Positions 17,473 through 29,365 of a stretch of 64,000 nucleotides of DNA are shown one piece after another. A program made the position numbers and the translations under genes. The stretch is taken from assembly GCF_001401805.1 (NCBI RefSeq), contig NZ_LKDW01000008.1, forward strand, positions 82,715-146,714. The letters are read 5' to 3'. A model generated the notes under the pieces. The model was not told where the DNA came from and made no database searches. It was given only the letters and a program-made list of their open reading frames with translations. Every line of letters starts with the position of its first letter. Position 1 is the first letter of the stretch. This stretch comes from Pseudoalteromonas sp. P1-25 (GTDB taxonomy: Bacteria; Pseudomonadota; Gammaproteobacteria; Enterobacterales; Alteromonadaceae).

Positions 17473-18300
17473 ATGAAAAAAACAATTTTATTAACCGGTG
17501 CCACCGACGGTATTGGCCTAGAGACCGCTAAAATGTTGTTAGCGCAAGGGCATACTGTATTATTGCACGGGCGCAACCAAGACAAGTTAAAGGCCGTACA
17601 AGCAAGCCTAAACGCTGATTACCCGCAAGCAAGCACAGCGACCTACATTGCTGATTTAAGCGATATGGCGCAAGTAAACACATTAGCTCAGTCAGTGTTA
17701 GCCGACTTACAAAACGCGAATAAAACACTCGATGTACTTATTAATAACGCCGGTGTATATAAATTGCCTAATATCACCACTGTAGATGGGCTAGATGCAC
17801 GTTTTGCAGTTAATACGTTAGCGCCTTATTTGCTTACTAAAGCGTTACTGCCTGTAATGAACACGCAATCACGTGTGGTTAACGTGTCATCGGCTGCACA
17901 AACCAGCGTTAACTTTGACTCGTTAGTGGGCAAAAAGCCACTGTCAGATAGCGCAGCTTACGCGCAAAGCAAATTGGCTATCACTATGTGGTCGCGTCAC
18001 TTAGGTTTAGCACTTAAAGGTAACGGGCCATTAGTCGTTGCAGTAAATCCTAAGTCGTTACTAGGTAGTAAAATGGTAAAAGATGCCTACGGGCTTGCTG
18101 GTGGCGACTTAAAACTAGGCGCCGATATTTTTTGCCGCGCTGCATTAAGTGACGAATTTAAAGATGCCACTGGCCTTTATTTCGATAACGATGCAGAGCG
18201 CTTTGCACCGCCGCATCCAGATGCGCTCAACCCGGATAAAAATCAACAGTTAGTTGATACGTTAGATAGCCTGCTTACTCAGCTAAATGTTGATAGCTAG
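17473..18300 (+). CDS. Short-chain dehydrogenase/reductase (retinol-dehydrogenase-like)
   Basis: A 275-residue SDR with the cofactor motif TGATDGIG, the NNAG motif in LINNAGVY, a Ser in VVNVSSAAQ and the catalytic YAQSKLA. The alternation with a long C-terminal part resembles the retinol dehydrogenase/WW-oxidoreductase-like group, whose bacterial substrates are mostly unknown. ATG 17473 is preferred over 17425 because AGAAGGA lies 9 bp upstream and the motif positions then fit the family. Transcribed alone: divergent from galE and ended by a strong terminator at 18402-18434. Confidence 0.85.
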   Translation: MKKTILLTGATDGIGLETAKMLLAQGHTVLLHGRNQDKLKAVQASLNADYPQASTATYIADLSDMAQVNTLAQSVLADLQNANKTLDVLINNAGVYKLPNITTVDGLDARFAVNTLAPYLLTKALLPVMNTQSRVVNVSSAAQTSVNFDSLVGKKPLSDSAAYAQSKLAITMWSRHLGLALKGNGPLVVAVNPKSLLGSKMVKDAYGLAGGDLKLGADIFCRAALSDEFKDATGLYFDNDAERFAPPHPDALNPDKNQQLVDTLDSLLTQLNVDS

Positions 18301-18401
18301 TGGGCTATTAATGCGAAAAATTTTACTCATGCCTAATAAGACCTAGTCGTTTTTTATAAAGCCCATATGTGCTTTAAATGTTTTACCCTTTGTTGACCGT
18401 C

Positions 18402-18434
18402 AAAGAGTTCACCTAACGGTGAACTCTTTTTTTT
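18402..18434. terminator. Strong rho-independent terminator after the SDR gene
   Basis: A perfect 12-bp stem, AAAGAGTTCACC (18402-18413) with GGTGAACTCTTT (18418-18429), has a TAAC loop and is followed by a run of T to 18434. The A run on the other side means it may also end the convergent ydcH-like gene. Confidence 0.92.
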
Positions 18435-18442
18435 GTGCAATA

Positions 18443-18682
18443 TTACTCTTGCTGTAAACGCTCGTATAACCAGTCTTTTAATTCTGAACGCTCATGCTTT
18501 AGCTGATTCATTTGCTCGTCGCTAATGGGCGCATCTTTAAGCTCTAAAGTGCGTATTTCTTTATCTAGCTTGTCGTATTTATCTGCCTTTTTGGCAAATT
18601 CTGTATCGTTTTTATTTAGCTCTGCAATGGTATTTAGGTACTGTGGAAAGTCATTGGTCAGTGAGTGGTCTTCGCCTAACAT
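18443..18682 (-). CDS. YdcH-family (DUF465) small coiled-coil protein
   Basis: A 79-residue, highly charged, helical protein starting MLGEDHSLTNDFPQYLNTI, the usual opening of the YdcH/DUF465 family. The Glu/Lys/Leu-rich body (KYDKLDKEIRTLELKDAPISDEQMNQLKHERSELKDWL) predicts a coiled coil. Function is unknown in the family. A GGAG site precedes the ATG on the minus strand. The gene is monocistronic between a terminator and the oxidoreductase upstream region. Confidence 0.85.
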   Translation of the reverse strand: MLGEDHSLTNDFPQYLNTIAELNKNDTEFAKKADKYDKLDKEIRTLELKDAPISDEQMNQLKHERSELKDWLYERLQQE

Positions 18683-18981
18683 AGTCGCTCCTTAGTAGGA
18701 TAAATGAGTTATTTAAGTGAATTACTACCTTTTCATTTATTACTCTGGGGTTTATACAACCATAAATCAACCACAGCAAACCTAAATGGGTATAGCGCAA
18801 CGACTGGGTAGGGTTTGCCTTAATCCCTATTTTTAAAAAGGATGGGAGATACCTAAACACTATTATCAATATTATTTTGAAACTGATTGTTTATTTAGCC
18901 TTATTATCATTTGTAAAGCGGGTGTCTACAATGAAACTTCACTACATAATGACTTATCAACAGATAACAGAGGCAATACCC
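18683..18981 (+). other. Intergenic region before the quinone-oxidoreductase gene
   Basis: About 300 bp without a credible gene. It holds an imperfect long inverted repeat, GCAAACCTA (18776-18784) and TAGGGTTTGC (18809-18818). Its middle does not obviously pair; function unknown. Confidence 0.4.
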
Positions 18982-19971
18982 ATGAAAGCAATGATAATTA
19001 ATAATTTTGGTGGCACTGAAGAATTTGTAGCAACAGAGGTTGCAAAACCACAAGTAACAGCAGGTAATGTGTTAGTTCGTATAGCGGCAACAAGCGTAAA
19101 TACAATTGATATGATGATTCGTCAAATGGGTGCTGACTTGCCCTTTGCTCCAGAATTACCGGGCATTTTAGGGATGGACTTTGCAGGCACTGTTGAAGCT
19201 GTTGGCGAAGGCGTAACAGACTTTGCAGTAGGTGATGAAGTATATGGTTGTGCTGGTGGCCTAGGCGATTTACCCGGTACACTTGCTGAGTTTATTCTTG
19301 CTGATAAGCGCTTAATCGCTCACAAACCTAAAAACCTAAGCATGAAAGAAGCAGCCGCTATTCCACTTGTAGGTATTACAGCACTTGAAGGCTTAACACG
19401 TGCAAGTGTAAATGCAGGGCAAAAAGTATTAGTGCACGGCGGCGCAGGTGGCGTAGGCCATTTAGCAGTACAACTAGCTAAGCATTTTGGCGCTGATGTT
19501 TACTCAACGGGCGGTAATGCAGAGCAACTAGCACTAATAGAAAGCTTTGGCGCTACAGGCATAAACTTTAAAGACGAAACCGTAGAGCAGTATGTTGAAA
19601 AGCACACTAATAATGCGGGTTTTGACATGGTGTTTGACACCGTAGGTGGCGGTAACCTGACTAACTCATTTGCTGCAGCAAAGCTAAATGCTCAGGTATC
19701 TACAACGCTCTCTTTATTAGAGGTGGATTTAAGCCCTGTACACTTTAAAGGGTTATCGTTAAACGTAATCTTTATGCTTATTCCAATGATCCACGACTTT
19801 AACCGTCAAGACCACGGCGACAAACTTACTAAACTTGCACAAATTGTTGAAGCAGGCGGTATGCGCCCTGTACTTGACGAACAAGACTTTAGTTTAGAAG
19901 ACGCAGCTAAAGCGCATGACCGCTTAGCAAGTGGCCAAGCCATGGGTAAAGTTGTTATTTCTGTACAATAA
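18982..19971 (+). CDS. NADPH-dependent zinc-type alcohol dehydrogenase / quinone oxidoreductase
   Basis: A 329-residue MDR-superfamily protein. It has an N-terminal GroES-like domain (about 1-120, LPGILGMDFAGTVEAVGEGV) and a Rossmann domain with VLVHGGAGGVGHLAVQLAKHFGADV around residue 145. No catalytic zinc Cys/His set is visible, so it fits the zinc-independent quinone reductase or enoyl-reductase subgroup, which uses NADPH and reduces quinones or alpha,beta-unsaturated carbonyls. ATG 18982 is chosen over the upstream in-frame ATGs (18877 onward) because AGAGG sits 8 bp before it and the conserved fold begins there. A MITE-like element follows directly after the stop. Confidence 0.85.
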   Translation: MKAMIINNFGGTEEFVATEVAKPQVTAGNVLVRIAATSVNTIDMMIRQMGADLPFAPELPGILGMDFAGTVEAVGEGVTDFAVGDEVYGCAGGLGDLPGTLAEFILADKRLIAHKPKNLSMKEAAAIPLVGITALEGLTRASVNAGQKVLVHGGAGGVGHLAVQLAKHFGADVYSTGGNAEQLALIESFGATGINFKDETVEQYVEKHTNNAGFDMVFDTVGGGNLTNSFAAAKLNAQVSTTLSLLEVDLSPVHFKGLSLNVIFMLIPMIHDFNRQDHGDKLTKLAQIVEAGGMRPVLDEQDFSLEDAAKAHDRLASGQAMGKVVISVQ

Positions 19972-19974
19972 ATT

Positions 19975-20136
19975 ATACCAATCCGCATAATTAAGTGATC
20001 TATTTTGAGGATGGAAAAGCGTGTTGATAGCAAGGCAAGAAATTCGCTATTTAGTTGTTCTAAATGAGAATTTTTTAACGCAGATAGCGACACGTTTAGC
20101 CCCTAAAAATGACTAAGTATTATTGCGGATTGGTAT
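19975..20136. mobile_element. MITE-like non-coding repeat element, 162 bp
   Basis: The element is bounded by perfect 13-bp terminal inverted repeats, ATACCAATCCGCA (19975-19987) and TGCGGATTGGTAT (20124-20136). Inside is a further inverted pair around TCGCTAT (20048-20054) and ATAGCGA, so the whole could fold into a long imperfect hairpin. It has no coding capacity and sits between a stop codon and its terminator. I recognise this kind of ATACCAATCCGC-bounded sequence as a common dispersed repeat in Alteromonadales genomes, probably moved in trans by a transposase. No second copy was noticed in this window. Confidence 0.75.
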
Positions 20137-20143
20137 CATTAAG

Positions 20144-20168
20144 GCCGGCATACTCGCCGGCTTTTTCT
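20144..20168 (+). terminator. Terminator after the oxidoreductase gene
   Basis: GCCGGC (20144-20149) pairs with GCCGGC (20156-20161) around ATACTC, followed by TTTTTCTTT. It is the natural terminator of the oxidoreductase gene, now displaced by the inserted 162-bp element. Confidence 0.8.
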
Positions 20169-20300
20169 TTTGCGCCCGCCTGATTAACGTTTGTACACCC
20201 TTTTTTATAACTAAATATAAACAATAGTGCTTTTATTAATCGTATATAATTACGTTTTAAAATTAGTTGTTAATATTTTAGGGTCAAAGCAAGCGTTTAT

Positions 20301-22574
20301 ATGAAAATATTCACTAATAAATTTGCCAGTAAGGCTAAGCAATTTTATATCGGTATTGTGCTGGTAGGCTGTGTACTGTCTGCGATGGTTTATTATCAGG
20401 CAGAAACCATTAAGCGCACCTCATCGACCTTAATGGAACAACAAATTCCGGCGCTGCGCGATATTCGATTAATCGAAACCTACCTAGTAAAGCAAGAGCG
20501 CTTATTATATGAGTATTACGCAACGAGCAAGCGTGAACTTTATTTAATCGACTTTTTAGAAAACCATGTACGTATACTTGCGCTAATAAAAAACCTAGAT
20601 CACAACCACAGCACATTAGCGCTAGAAAGCAGCTTAAGTGATGAGTTTAAAAGTGGTTTAGACTTAGCACTTAAATTACACGAAAACCTATCAAGCAGCA
20701 GCACTAGTTGGGATTTAGCCAGAGAACAACTAGAGCAACTCACTGAACTGCAAGCCCAAGTGATGGGGCACTTAACAAATGCAGAAACGATTATTTCAAA
20801 TGCAGTTGATAGCGGCTACACAGACACCGAAAGCAACCTGCACACCACAGTCAATATTGTGTTTTTGTTTACGTTTGCCATAGTGCTGGTAAGCATTTAT
20901 ACAGGGCGTTACGCATCTAAATTTATAAAACTTAGTACCCGTAACGAACGTTTAGCGCTATTTCCAACGCGCAACCCTAACCCAATTGTGAGTTTAAGCG
21001 CCAACCTTGAGCTTAACTACTGTAACCCTGCCGCTATTGCTATGCATAAAGCGTATGTAAGCGATAAACACAGCACGCCCATTGCATTACTAAGCCCTAA
21101 TATAAAGCAGCAACTAATAGACACTAAGCAGTCGGCTAGTCATGTTGAGCGCTTTTATACACAGCTAGATAACCATTACCTCACTTACCAAATACATTGG
21201 CTGCAAGAAATAGATGCCTTTGATATACACATACGCGATGTAACAGAGCAATTTGAGGCAGAGCGCTCATTAGAGTATTTAGCCTTTCACCATCCGTATT
21301 CAAAGTTGCCTAACCAAGCCAGTTTAGAAACATACACCAATGAGCTAATTTCGCTTGAGCAACCTTTTAGTTTAATGCTGATTGATGTAAGCCACTTTAA
21401 GCTATTGCTTGAGCAATATGGTTTATCGGGGGCTAACGAGTGTATAAATGCCTTTGCTATGCACTTATCGCGCAGCGCTAATAAATTTTCTCAGCAGTTA
21501 AAAAGCAAAAACAAACTGACCTTCTACCACATTGCCGATGCTAACTTTGTGGTTATTTATACCGAGCAAGATTGCTCAACAACCCTAGATGACTTACTCA
21601 AAGGCGTACAAAGCCGTTTAAGCCAAGCTATTAGCACACCGTACGGTGAAATGCGTATGAGCTTTAACTGTGGTGTAACACGCTACCCAACCAGTAATGA
21701 CTATGAAACGCTTCTATTGCACGCCAATATTGCCTTAGAAGAAGCGGTAAAACGTAATATTCCCTACGCTTATTTTGATACCGAAAGCGGAGTTAAGCAT
21801 GCCCAGCAGCTGCATATTGCTCGGCGTCTTGATACCGCCATTGAAAAGCAGCAGTTTGAGCTTTATTTTCAGCCTAAAATGCACCTTAAATCGCAAACCA
21901 TAAACAGCTGCGAATGTTTAATTAGGTGGTTTGATGATGGGAAGTTTGTCTCTCCGGCGCAGTTTATTCCTATTGCCGAACACAGCGGGTTTATATTGCC
22001 ATTAGGCGAATGGATACTTGATAGTGCCTTTGCCCAAGCTAAAAAATGGCATCAGCAAAACTTAAATATCCGCTTGGCTATTAATATATCTGCAAGGCAA
22101 TTTACACAGCAAGGCTTTGTGCAAAGCATAAAACAGCGGTTGGCGCATTTTAACGTGCCCGCGCATTTAATTGAGCTAGAAATTACCGAAACCGCCATTA
22201 TGGACGATGAAGAGTTTGGTATTTCAGTACTGCAGGCGCTGAGTACACTGGGTATTAGCTTATCAATTGATGACTTTGGAACGGGCTATTCGTCGCTGGG
22301 TTACTTACAGCGTTTTCCAGTTAATAAATTAAAAATAGATCAGTCGTTTGTGCGCAATATGGCCACTGACACACGCGATCAGGCTTTAGTGTTGAGTATT
22401 TGCCAATTAGCTAAAAACTTAGGGCTCGATATTATCGCCGAAGGCGTAGAAGAGCATGCCCAACTTGAAAAACTAAAAGAGTATAACTGCGACCTAATTC
22501 AAGGGTACTTGTTAAGCCGGCCAATACCTGCAAACGAATTTGAAGTGTTTTTAGCTAAAGGCGTAAGTTTTTAA
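20301..22574 (+). CDS. Membrane-anchored c-di-GMP phosphodiesterase with degenerate GGDEF and EAL domains
   Basis: A 757-residue inner-membrane signalling protein: TM helix about 13-33, a helical periplasmic sensor about 34-182, TM helix about 183-203, a PAS-like segment about 220-325, a GGDEF fold about 330-500 and an EAL domain about 515-750. The GGDEF signature is degenerate (HIADANF in place of RIGGDEF, near 410), so no cyclase activity is expected. The EAL motif reads ECL (E538 kept), with intact NISARQF, ELEITETAIM, DDFGTGYSSL and KIDQSFV, and EGVEE near the end, so phosphodiesterase activity is likely. The start ATG has no strong ribosome site. It stands alone; pabA follows after about 130 bp. 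Confidence 0.9.
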   Translation: MKIFTNKFASKAKQFYIGIVLVGCVLSAMVYYQAETIKRTSSTLMEQQIPALRDIRLIETYLVKQERLLYEYYATSKRELYLIDFLENHVRILALIKNLDHNHSTLALESSLSDEFKSGLDLALKLHENLSSSSTSWDLAREQLEQLTELQAQVMGHLTNAETIISNAVDSGYTDTESNLHTTVNIVFLFTFAIVLVSIYTGRYASKFIKLSTRNERLALFPTRNPNPIVSLSANLELNYCNPAAIAMHKAYVSDKHSTPIALLSPNIKQQLIDTKQSASHVERFYTQLDNHYLTYQIHWLQEIDAFDIHIRDVTEQFEAERSLEYLAFHHPYSKLPNQASLETYTNELISLEQPFSLMLIDVSHFKLLLEQYGLSGANECINAFAMHLSRSANKFSQQLKSKNKLTFYHIADANFVVIYTEQDCSTTLDDLLKGVQSRLSQAISTPYGEMRMSFNCGVTRYPTSNDYETLLLHANIALEEAVKRNIPYAYFDTESGVKHAQQLHIARRLDTAIEKQQFELYFQPKMHLKSQTINSCECLIRWFDDGKFVSPAQFIPIAEHSGFILPLGEWILDSAFAQAKKWHQQNLNIRLAINISARQFTQQGFVQSIKQRLAHFNVPAHLIELEITETAIMDDEEFGISVLQALSTLGISLSIDDFGTGYSSLGYLQRFPVNKLKIDQSFVRNMATDTRDQALVLSICQLAKNLGLDIIAEGVEEHAQLEKLKEYNCDLIQGYLLSRPIPANEFEVFLAKGVSF

Positions 22575-22702
22575 GGTGTTTTGCTAATGTATGTTGGGGA
22601 ATTATTAGTGATAGAATAGGCATTATAAATGCTTATACTGCTCATTATACAAGCCACACATGTGAGCAAAGGGCACTCCATTTTAAATAAGGTCGTTGTG
22701 TA

Positions 22703-23284
22703 ATGCTGTTGATGATCGACAACTACGATTCGTTTACTTATAACCTAGTACAATATTTTCAGCGCTTAAACCAAGAGGTGCTGGTAAAGCGTAATGACGA
22801 AATATCGGTTGCGCAAATTAAGCAACTTAACCCCAAGCATATTGTTATTTCTCCGGGGCCTTGTACGCCAAACGAAGCGGGTGTGTCACTCAATGTCGTT
22901 GAGCAACTAAAAGGCATTTACCCTATTTTGGGGATCTGCTTAGGGCATCAAACCATAGCGCAAGCGCTAGGAGGCAAGGTTATACGTGCTAAGCAAGTTA
23001 TGCATGGTAAAACCTCACCTATTGTTCATAATAATAAAGGGGTATTTACCGGTTTAGAAAACCCGCTTACTGTGTGTCGTTATCACTCGCTGGTGGTCGA
23101 AAAACACAGTTTACCAAGTGAATTAGCCATTACTGCGTGGAGCCAAACCGAGCAAGGTGAGTTTGACGAAATTATGGGGCTACTTCACACAGAGCTTGCT
23201 CTTGAAGGCGTACAATTTCATCCTGAGGCTATTTTAACTACTCAAGGGCTCGAATTGCTTGCTAACTTTTTATCTCGCTTCTAA
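22703..23284 (+). CDS. pabA: Aminodeoxychorismate/anthranilate synthase glutamine amidotransferase subunit
   Basis: A class I glutamine amidotransferase that supplies ammonia to PabB (folate pathway) and may also serve TrpE. 193 residues (E. coli PabA 187). It opens with [16 protein letters not shown] and contains the oxyanion segment [12 protein letters not shown], the catalytic Cys in [15 protein letters not shown] and the His/Glu pair in GVQFHPEAI. The arrangement pabA upstream of argD is shared with enterobacteria and supports pabA over trpG. A weak AAGG site precedes the ATG. The next gene, an HDOD protein, begins 36 bp later and may be cotranscribed. Confidence 0.92.
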   Translation: MLLMIDNYDSFTYNLVQYFQRLNQEVLVKRNDEISVAQIKQLNPKHIVISPGPCTPNEAGVSLNVVEQLKGIYPILGICLGHQTIAQALGGKVIRAKQVMHGKTSPIVHNNKGVFTGLENPLTVCRYHSLVVEKHSLPSELAITAWSQTEQGEFDEIMGLLHTELALEGVQFHPEAILTTQGLELLANFLSRF

Positions 23285-23320
23285 CCTTACAGTAACCACC
23301 GAATGGTAACACTTTACTGA

Positions 23321-24490
23321 ATGGACTTTATGACTGAACTTGCGTCGCAAAAGCGAATAGCCTCCATGCTTGACCAGCGTGCTCACGATTTGCTGCTTGG
23401 CCATAGCTTTGCACATCAACAAATTGGCTTTATTCATACGCTAGAAATTGATTATGGTGAACCCATAAAGCAGCGCACTTTATTAGAAGTAGAAGTTGCC
23501 GCACAGCATAAACGCCAGCAAAGTAGTACTGCGCATCACAAGTACCGAGCACAAGCGAGTAAACAACTTCATAAAGTAATTGAAACAGCCATATTTAAGC
23601 AATTAGAAGATATGGATGCTGTTATTCAAAACACCATAGGTATAGAAGATAACGTGGCCACCATGCTAGATATACTAGCGGCTAAGTCGGCAAGTGTGGG
23701 GCGTTTAGAGCCATTGGTAAATGATTCTAGCTGGCTTGGCCGTGAATTAGTGTCATTAGTAAACCTGCCTTACTATCGAAAACAACGAAGTAAAAGTACC
23801 TCAGTAAAAGTAGACAGCCCCGCACTTGCACTGCGTTATATTGGGCTTGATAACCTGCAATTAGTTATCCCCACTTTTGCTGTGCGCCACTGGATGCCAC
23901 ATAGTACCGAGCCATTTCCATTATTAAAGCGCCGCCTTCGTGATGCTGCCATGGCTAATGCAATAGCGGCACAAAAAATTGCAGAGCTGAATGATGTAAA
24001 CCCTATACATGCTTTTACACTGGGCATGCTAATAGATGTAGGGCGCATAGCTTTAGTGCGCTTGTACTTAAAAACGTTTGAACAGGTATGGCAACGCAAG
24101 GTGCAAATAGCACGCGAGGCACAACAAAAAGACTTACACACGGCCTTGATGGAATTAAAGCCCGATCCGTTATTTTTAACTACGTTGTTAAGCACTAAGT
24201 CGCTTGCGTTAAGTGCTAAAGTAATCCGCAAAATGGCTTTTAAGGCTTTACCGTTTAATCACGTGATGGCGCAACTTGCTCATGGTGTTGAGCAAAGTAG
24301 TGATGTTTTCCCCATGAGTGAGGTCATGCTAAAAGCGCGATGCTATTCGCAATACTTAAACCTAAAACAACATCAACTTATTGAGCAAGATGAAATACAT
24401 GCGTGGTTTTCGTATCACGGCTTCACTAAAAATGAGCTAAAAGTCCTCGAAACAAGCAATTTTACCAACCTAGCTATTCAAATTGACTAA
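23321..24490 (+). CDS. HDOD-domain signalling protein
   Basis: A 389-residue soluble protein. The C-terminal half (about 130-340) resembles the HDOD output domain, an HD-like fold lacking the metal-dependent phosphohydrolase residues. The relevant segments are LEPLVNDSSWLGRELVSLVN, ALRYIGLDNLQLVIPTFAVRHWM and HAFTLGMLIDVGRIALVRLY. Such proteins act in chemosensory, cell-cycle or second-messenger signalling, with no catalytic role shown. A second in-frame start at 23330 (MTEL) is possible. It follows pabA by 36 bp, so the two may share a promoter; no functional link is known. Confidence 0.75.
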   Translation: MDFMTELASQKRIASMLDQRAHDLLLGHSFAHQQIGFIHTLEIDYGEPIKQRTLLEVEVAAQHKRQQSSTAHHKYRAQASKQLHKVIETAIFKQLEDMDAVIQNTIGIEDNVATMLDILAAKSASVGRLEPLVNDSSWLGRELVSLVNLPYYRKQRSKSTSVKVDSPALALRYIGLDNLQLVIPTFAVRHWMPHSTEPFPLLKRRLRDAAMANAIAAQKIAELNDVNPIHAFTLGMLIDVGRIALVRLYLKTFEQVWQRKVQIAREAQQKDLHTALMELKPDPLFLTTLLSTKSLALSAKVIRKMAFKALPFNHVMAQLAHGVEQSSDVFPMSEVMLKARCYSQYLNLKQHQLIEQDEIHAWFSYHGFTKNELKVLETSNFTNLAIQID

Positions 24491-26140
<1,650 letters not shown>

Positions 26141-26162
26141 ACGCGTTAAACCACCTTATTAA

Positions 26163-26180
26163 GGGCAAGCCTGCTTGCCC
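26163..26180 (+). repeat. Perfect hairpin between astC and astA
   Basis: GGGCAAGC (26163-26170) and GCTTGCCC (26173-26180) form a perfect palindrome separated by CT. There is no T tract, so it is more likely an intra-operon processing or stability hairpin that sets the astC/astA expression ratio than a terminator. Confidence 0.6.
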
Positions 26181-26224
26181 TGCATATTCTATTTACCGTT
26201 ATTGATAAGGGAGCAAGCGGACTC

Positions 26225-27241
26225 ATGATGATCCTTCGCCCAATCCAGCAAAATGATTACGCAGCGTTATTAAAAATTGCCCACGAATCGGGCCATGGTT
26301 TTACATCTTTGCCGTTAAACGAAGAGTTACTGCAAAAGAAAATTGACCATTCTGTAAGTTCATTTGCTAAACAAACGTCACAACCTGGTGATGAAGGCTA
26401 CCTGTTTGTTCTTGAAGATACCGAAACCGGTGAAGTAGTGGGTACTTCAGCTATTGAAGCTGCAGTAGGGCTTGATGATGCGTTTTATCATTACCACTTA
26501 AGTAAAGTGATTCATTCATCACGCACGCTCGATGTATACAAAGCGGTTGATATTTTAACCCTATGTAACGACTACACCGGCGCAACAGAACTATGTACCT
26601 TATTTTTGAAAGATGGATACCGTAAAAACTGTAACGGTAAACTTCTTTCAAAAGCGCGCTTTATGTTTATAAAACAACATGAGCAGCGTTTTGCACAAAC
26701 AGTAATAGCAGAAATGCGTGGCGTGTCTGACGAAAATGGCAGCAGCCCGTTTTGGCAGTGGCTAGAAGAGCACTTTTTTTCAATGGACTTTCCAACCGCC
26801 GATTACCTAACAGGTATAGGCCAAAAAGTGTTTATTGCTGAGCTAATGCCAAAATACCCAATTTACGTAAACTTGCTAAGCAAAGATGCGCAAGCGGTGA
26901 TTGGTAAAGTACACGACAACACGCGCCCAGCTATCGAGCTATTAAAAAATGAAGGGTTTACCTTCAACGGTTACGTGGATATTTTTGATGCGGGCCCAAC
27001 AGTAGAAGCAAAAGTAGATAACATTGCCACAATTCGTAATGCGAAAGACTTTAAAGTAGTAATAGGCGAAGCGTCAGGCGATACCATGGTACTGCTCGCT
27101 AACGGCGAGTTAGAAAACTACCGTGCAACGGTTGCAGCGCTTAGCTTTGATGAGCGTGCAAGCAGCCTTATTTTATCGCAAGCAATAGCTGATGCCCTAC
27201 AGCTTCAATCGGGCGACACCGTAAGCGCAACCCCAGTTTAA
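26225..27241 (+). CDS. astA: Arginine N-succinyltransferase
   Basis: Transfers succinyl from succinyl-CoA to the alpha-amino group of arginine, the first step of the AST catabolic pathway. 338 residues, matching the family (about 340). It opens with MILRPIQQNDYAALLKIAHESGHGFTSLP, followed by the GEVVGTSAIEAAVG block of the GNAT-like fold, TLCNDYTGATELCTLFL, and IGKVHDNTRPAIELLKNEGF in the C-terminal half. Start at 26225 or the adjacent ATG at 26228; GGGAG lies about 10 bp upstream. Located between astC and astD in the same direction, with astD 16 bp downstream. Confidence 0.95.
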   Translation: MMILRPIQQNDYAALLKIAHESGHGFTSLPLNEELLQKKIDHSVSSFAKQTSQPGDEGYLFVLEDTETGEVVGTSAIEAAVGLDDAFYHYHLSKVIHSSRTLDVYKAVDILTLCNDYTGATELCTLFLKDGYRKNCNGKLLSKARFMFIKQHEQRFAQTVIAEMRGVSDENGSSPFWQWLEEHFFSMDFPTADYLTGIGQKVFIAELMPKYPIYVNLLSKDAQAVIGKVHDNTRPAIELLKNEGFTFNGYVDIFDAGPTVEAKVDNIATIRNAKDFKVVIGEASGDTMVLLANGELENYRATVAALSFDERASSLILSQAIADALQLQSGDTVSATPV

Positions 27242-27245
27242 TTAA

Positions 27246-28727
<1,482 letters not shown>

Positions 28728-28759
28728 TTACTAGTCTATTTATAGTTATAAAGAATGAG

Positions 28760-28784
28760 AAAAGCAGCTTAGGCTGCTTTTTTT
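28760..28784 (+). terminator. Terminator after astD
   Basis: A 9-bp stem, AAAAGCAGC (28760-28768) with GCTGCTTTT (28773-28781), has a TTAG loop and continues into further T. Confidence 0.9.
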
Positions 28785-28867
28785 GTATTGGTATCGTGCA
28801 AAGCTAGTAATTAGTGGCGCTTTCTGCTTAAATCTATGCAATTAGTTATTCAAAGGTGAAAATCACA

Positions 28868-29215
28868 ATGGTTTTAGACAGGCAAGGGTACGATGACTTG
28901 ATCATGTATCTAACTCAAAATTTAGCGTTATTTGAGAAGCCAGGCGAAATCAAACCCGGTGCGCCAACCGTTATGGAACTCATAGAAGACGTTATAGCGC
29001 AAAACGTGATGCTAATTTGTGAACAGCATACCAATCTTAATACCGAGCAACGCAGCCAAATAGTGCGCGAGGTAGACGGTATTGTTTACGACTTACAAGA
29101 AGTACTAAGCAGCATAACCTCTCAGCCCGTTACGGTTGAACAGCACGCATTTATAGACGAGTTTGCTGGGCTTATTAAAAATCTATTTGATAACGCGGTC
29201 ACACAAACCGCTTAA
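28868..29215 (+). CDS. DUF3802-family protein
   Basis: A small acidic, helical, soluble protein of 115 residues. The block NVMLICEQHTNLNTEQRSQIVREVDGIVYDLQEVL matches what I recall of the DUF3802 family, found in Alteromonadales and Shewanella, often just downstream of astD as here. Function unknown. ATG 28868 is preferred over GTG 28856 because AAGGTGA lies 9 bp before it. It has its own short upstream region after the astD terminator. No cysteine/metal motif or membrane segment is visible. Confidence 0.7.
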   Translation: MVLDRQGYDDLIMYLTQNLALFEKPGEIKPGAPTVMELIEDVIAQNVMLICEQHTNLNTEQRSQIVREVDGIVYDLQEVLSSITSQPVTVEQHAFIDEFAGLIKNLFDNAVTQTA

Positions 29216-29365
29216 CGTTACCCGTTAACACAGCGCAGTGTGACCTAATTGCTGCGCTCCTATTACTTCTCGCCTTATTAATAACACCACTAAATTTAAT
29301 CTCAGCGTTCACGTATCGTTGCAGATTGTTATACAATCAATAAAACTTTTTTTAGAGATAATCAC

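Noticed and set aside
19806..20093. Small reading frame on the minus strand spanning the MITE-like element
   Set aside because: It runs across the end of the oxidoreductase gene and into the repeat, with no conserved motif; such frames are typical spurious calls on this repeat.
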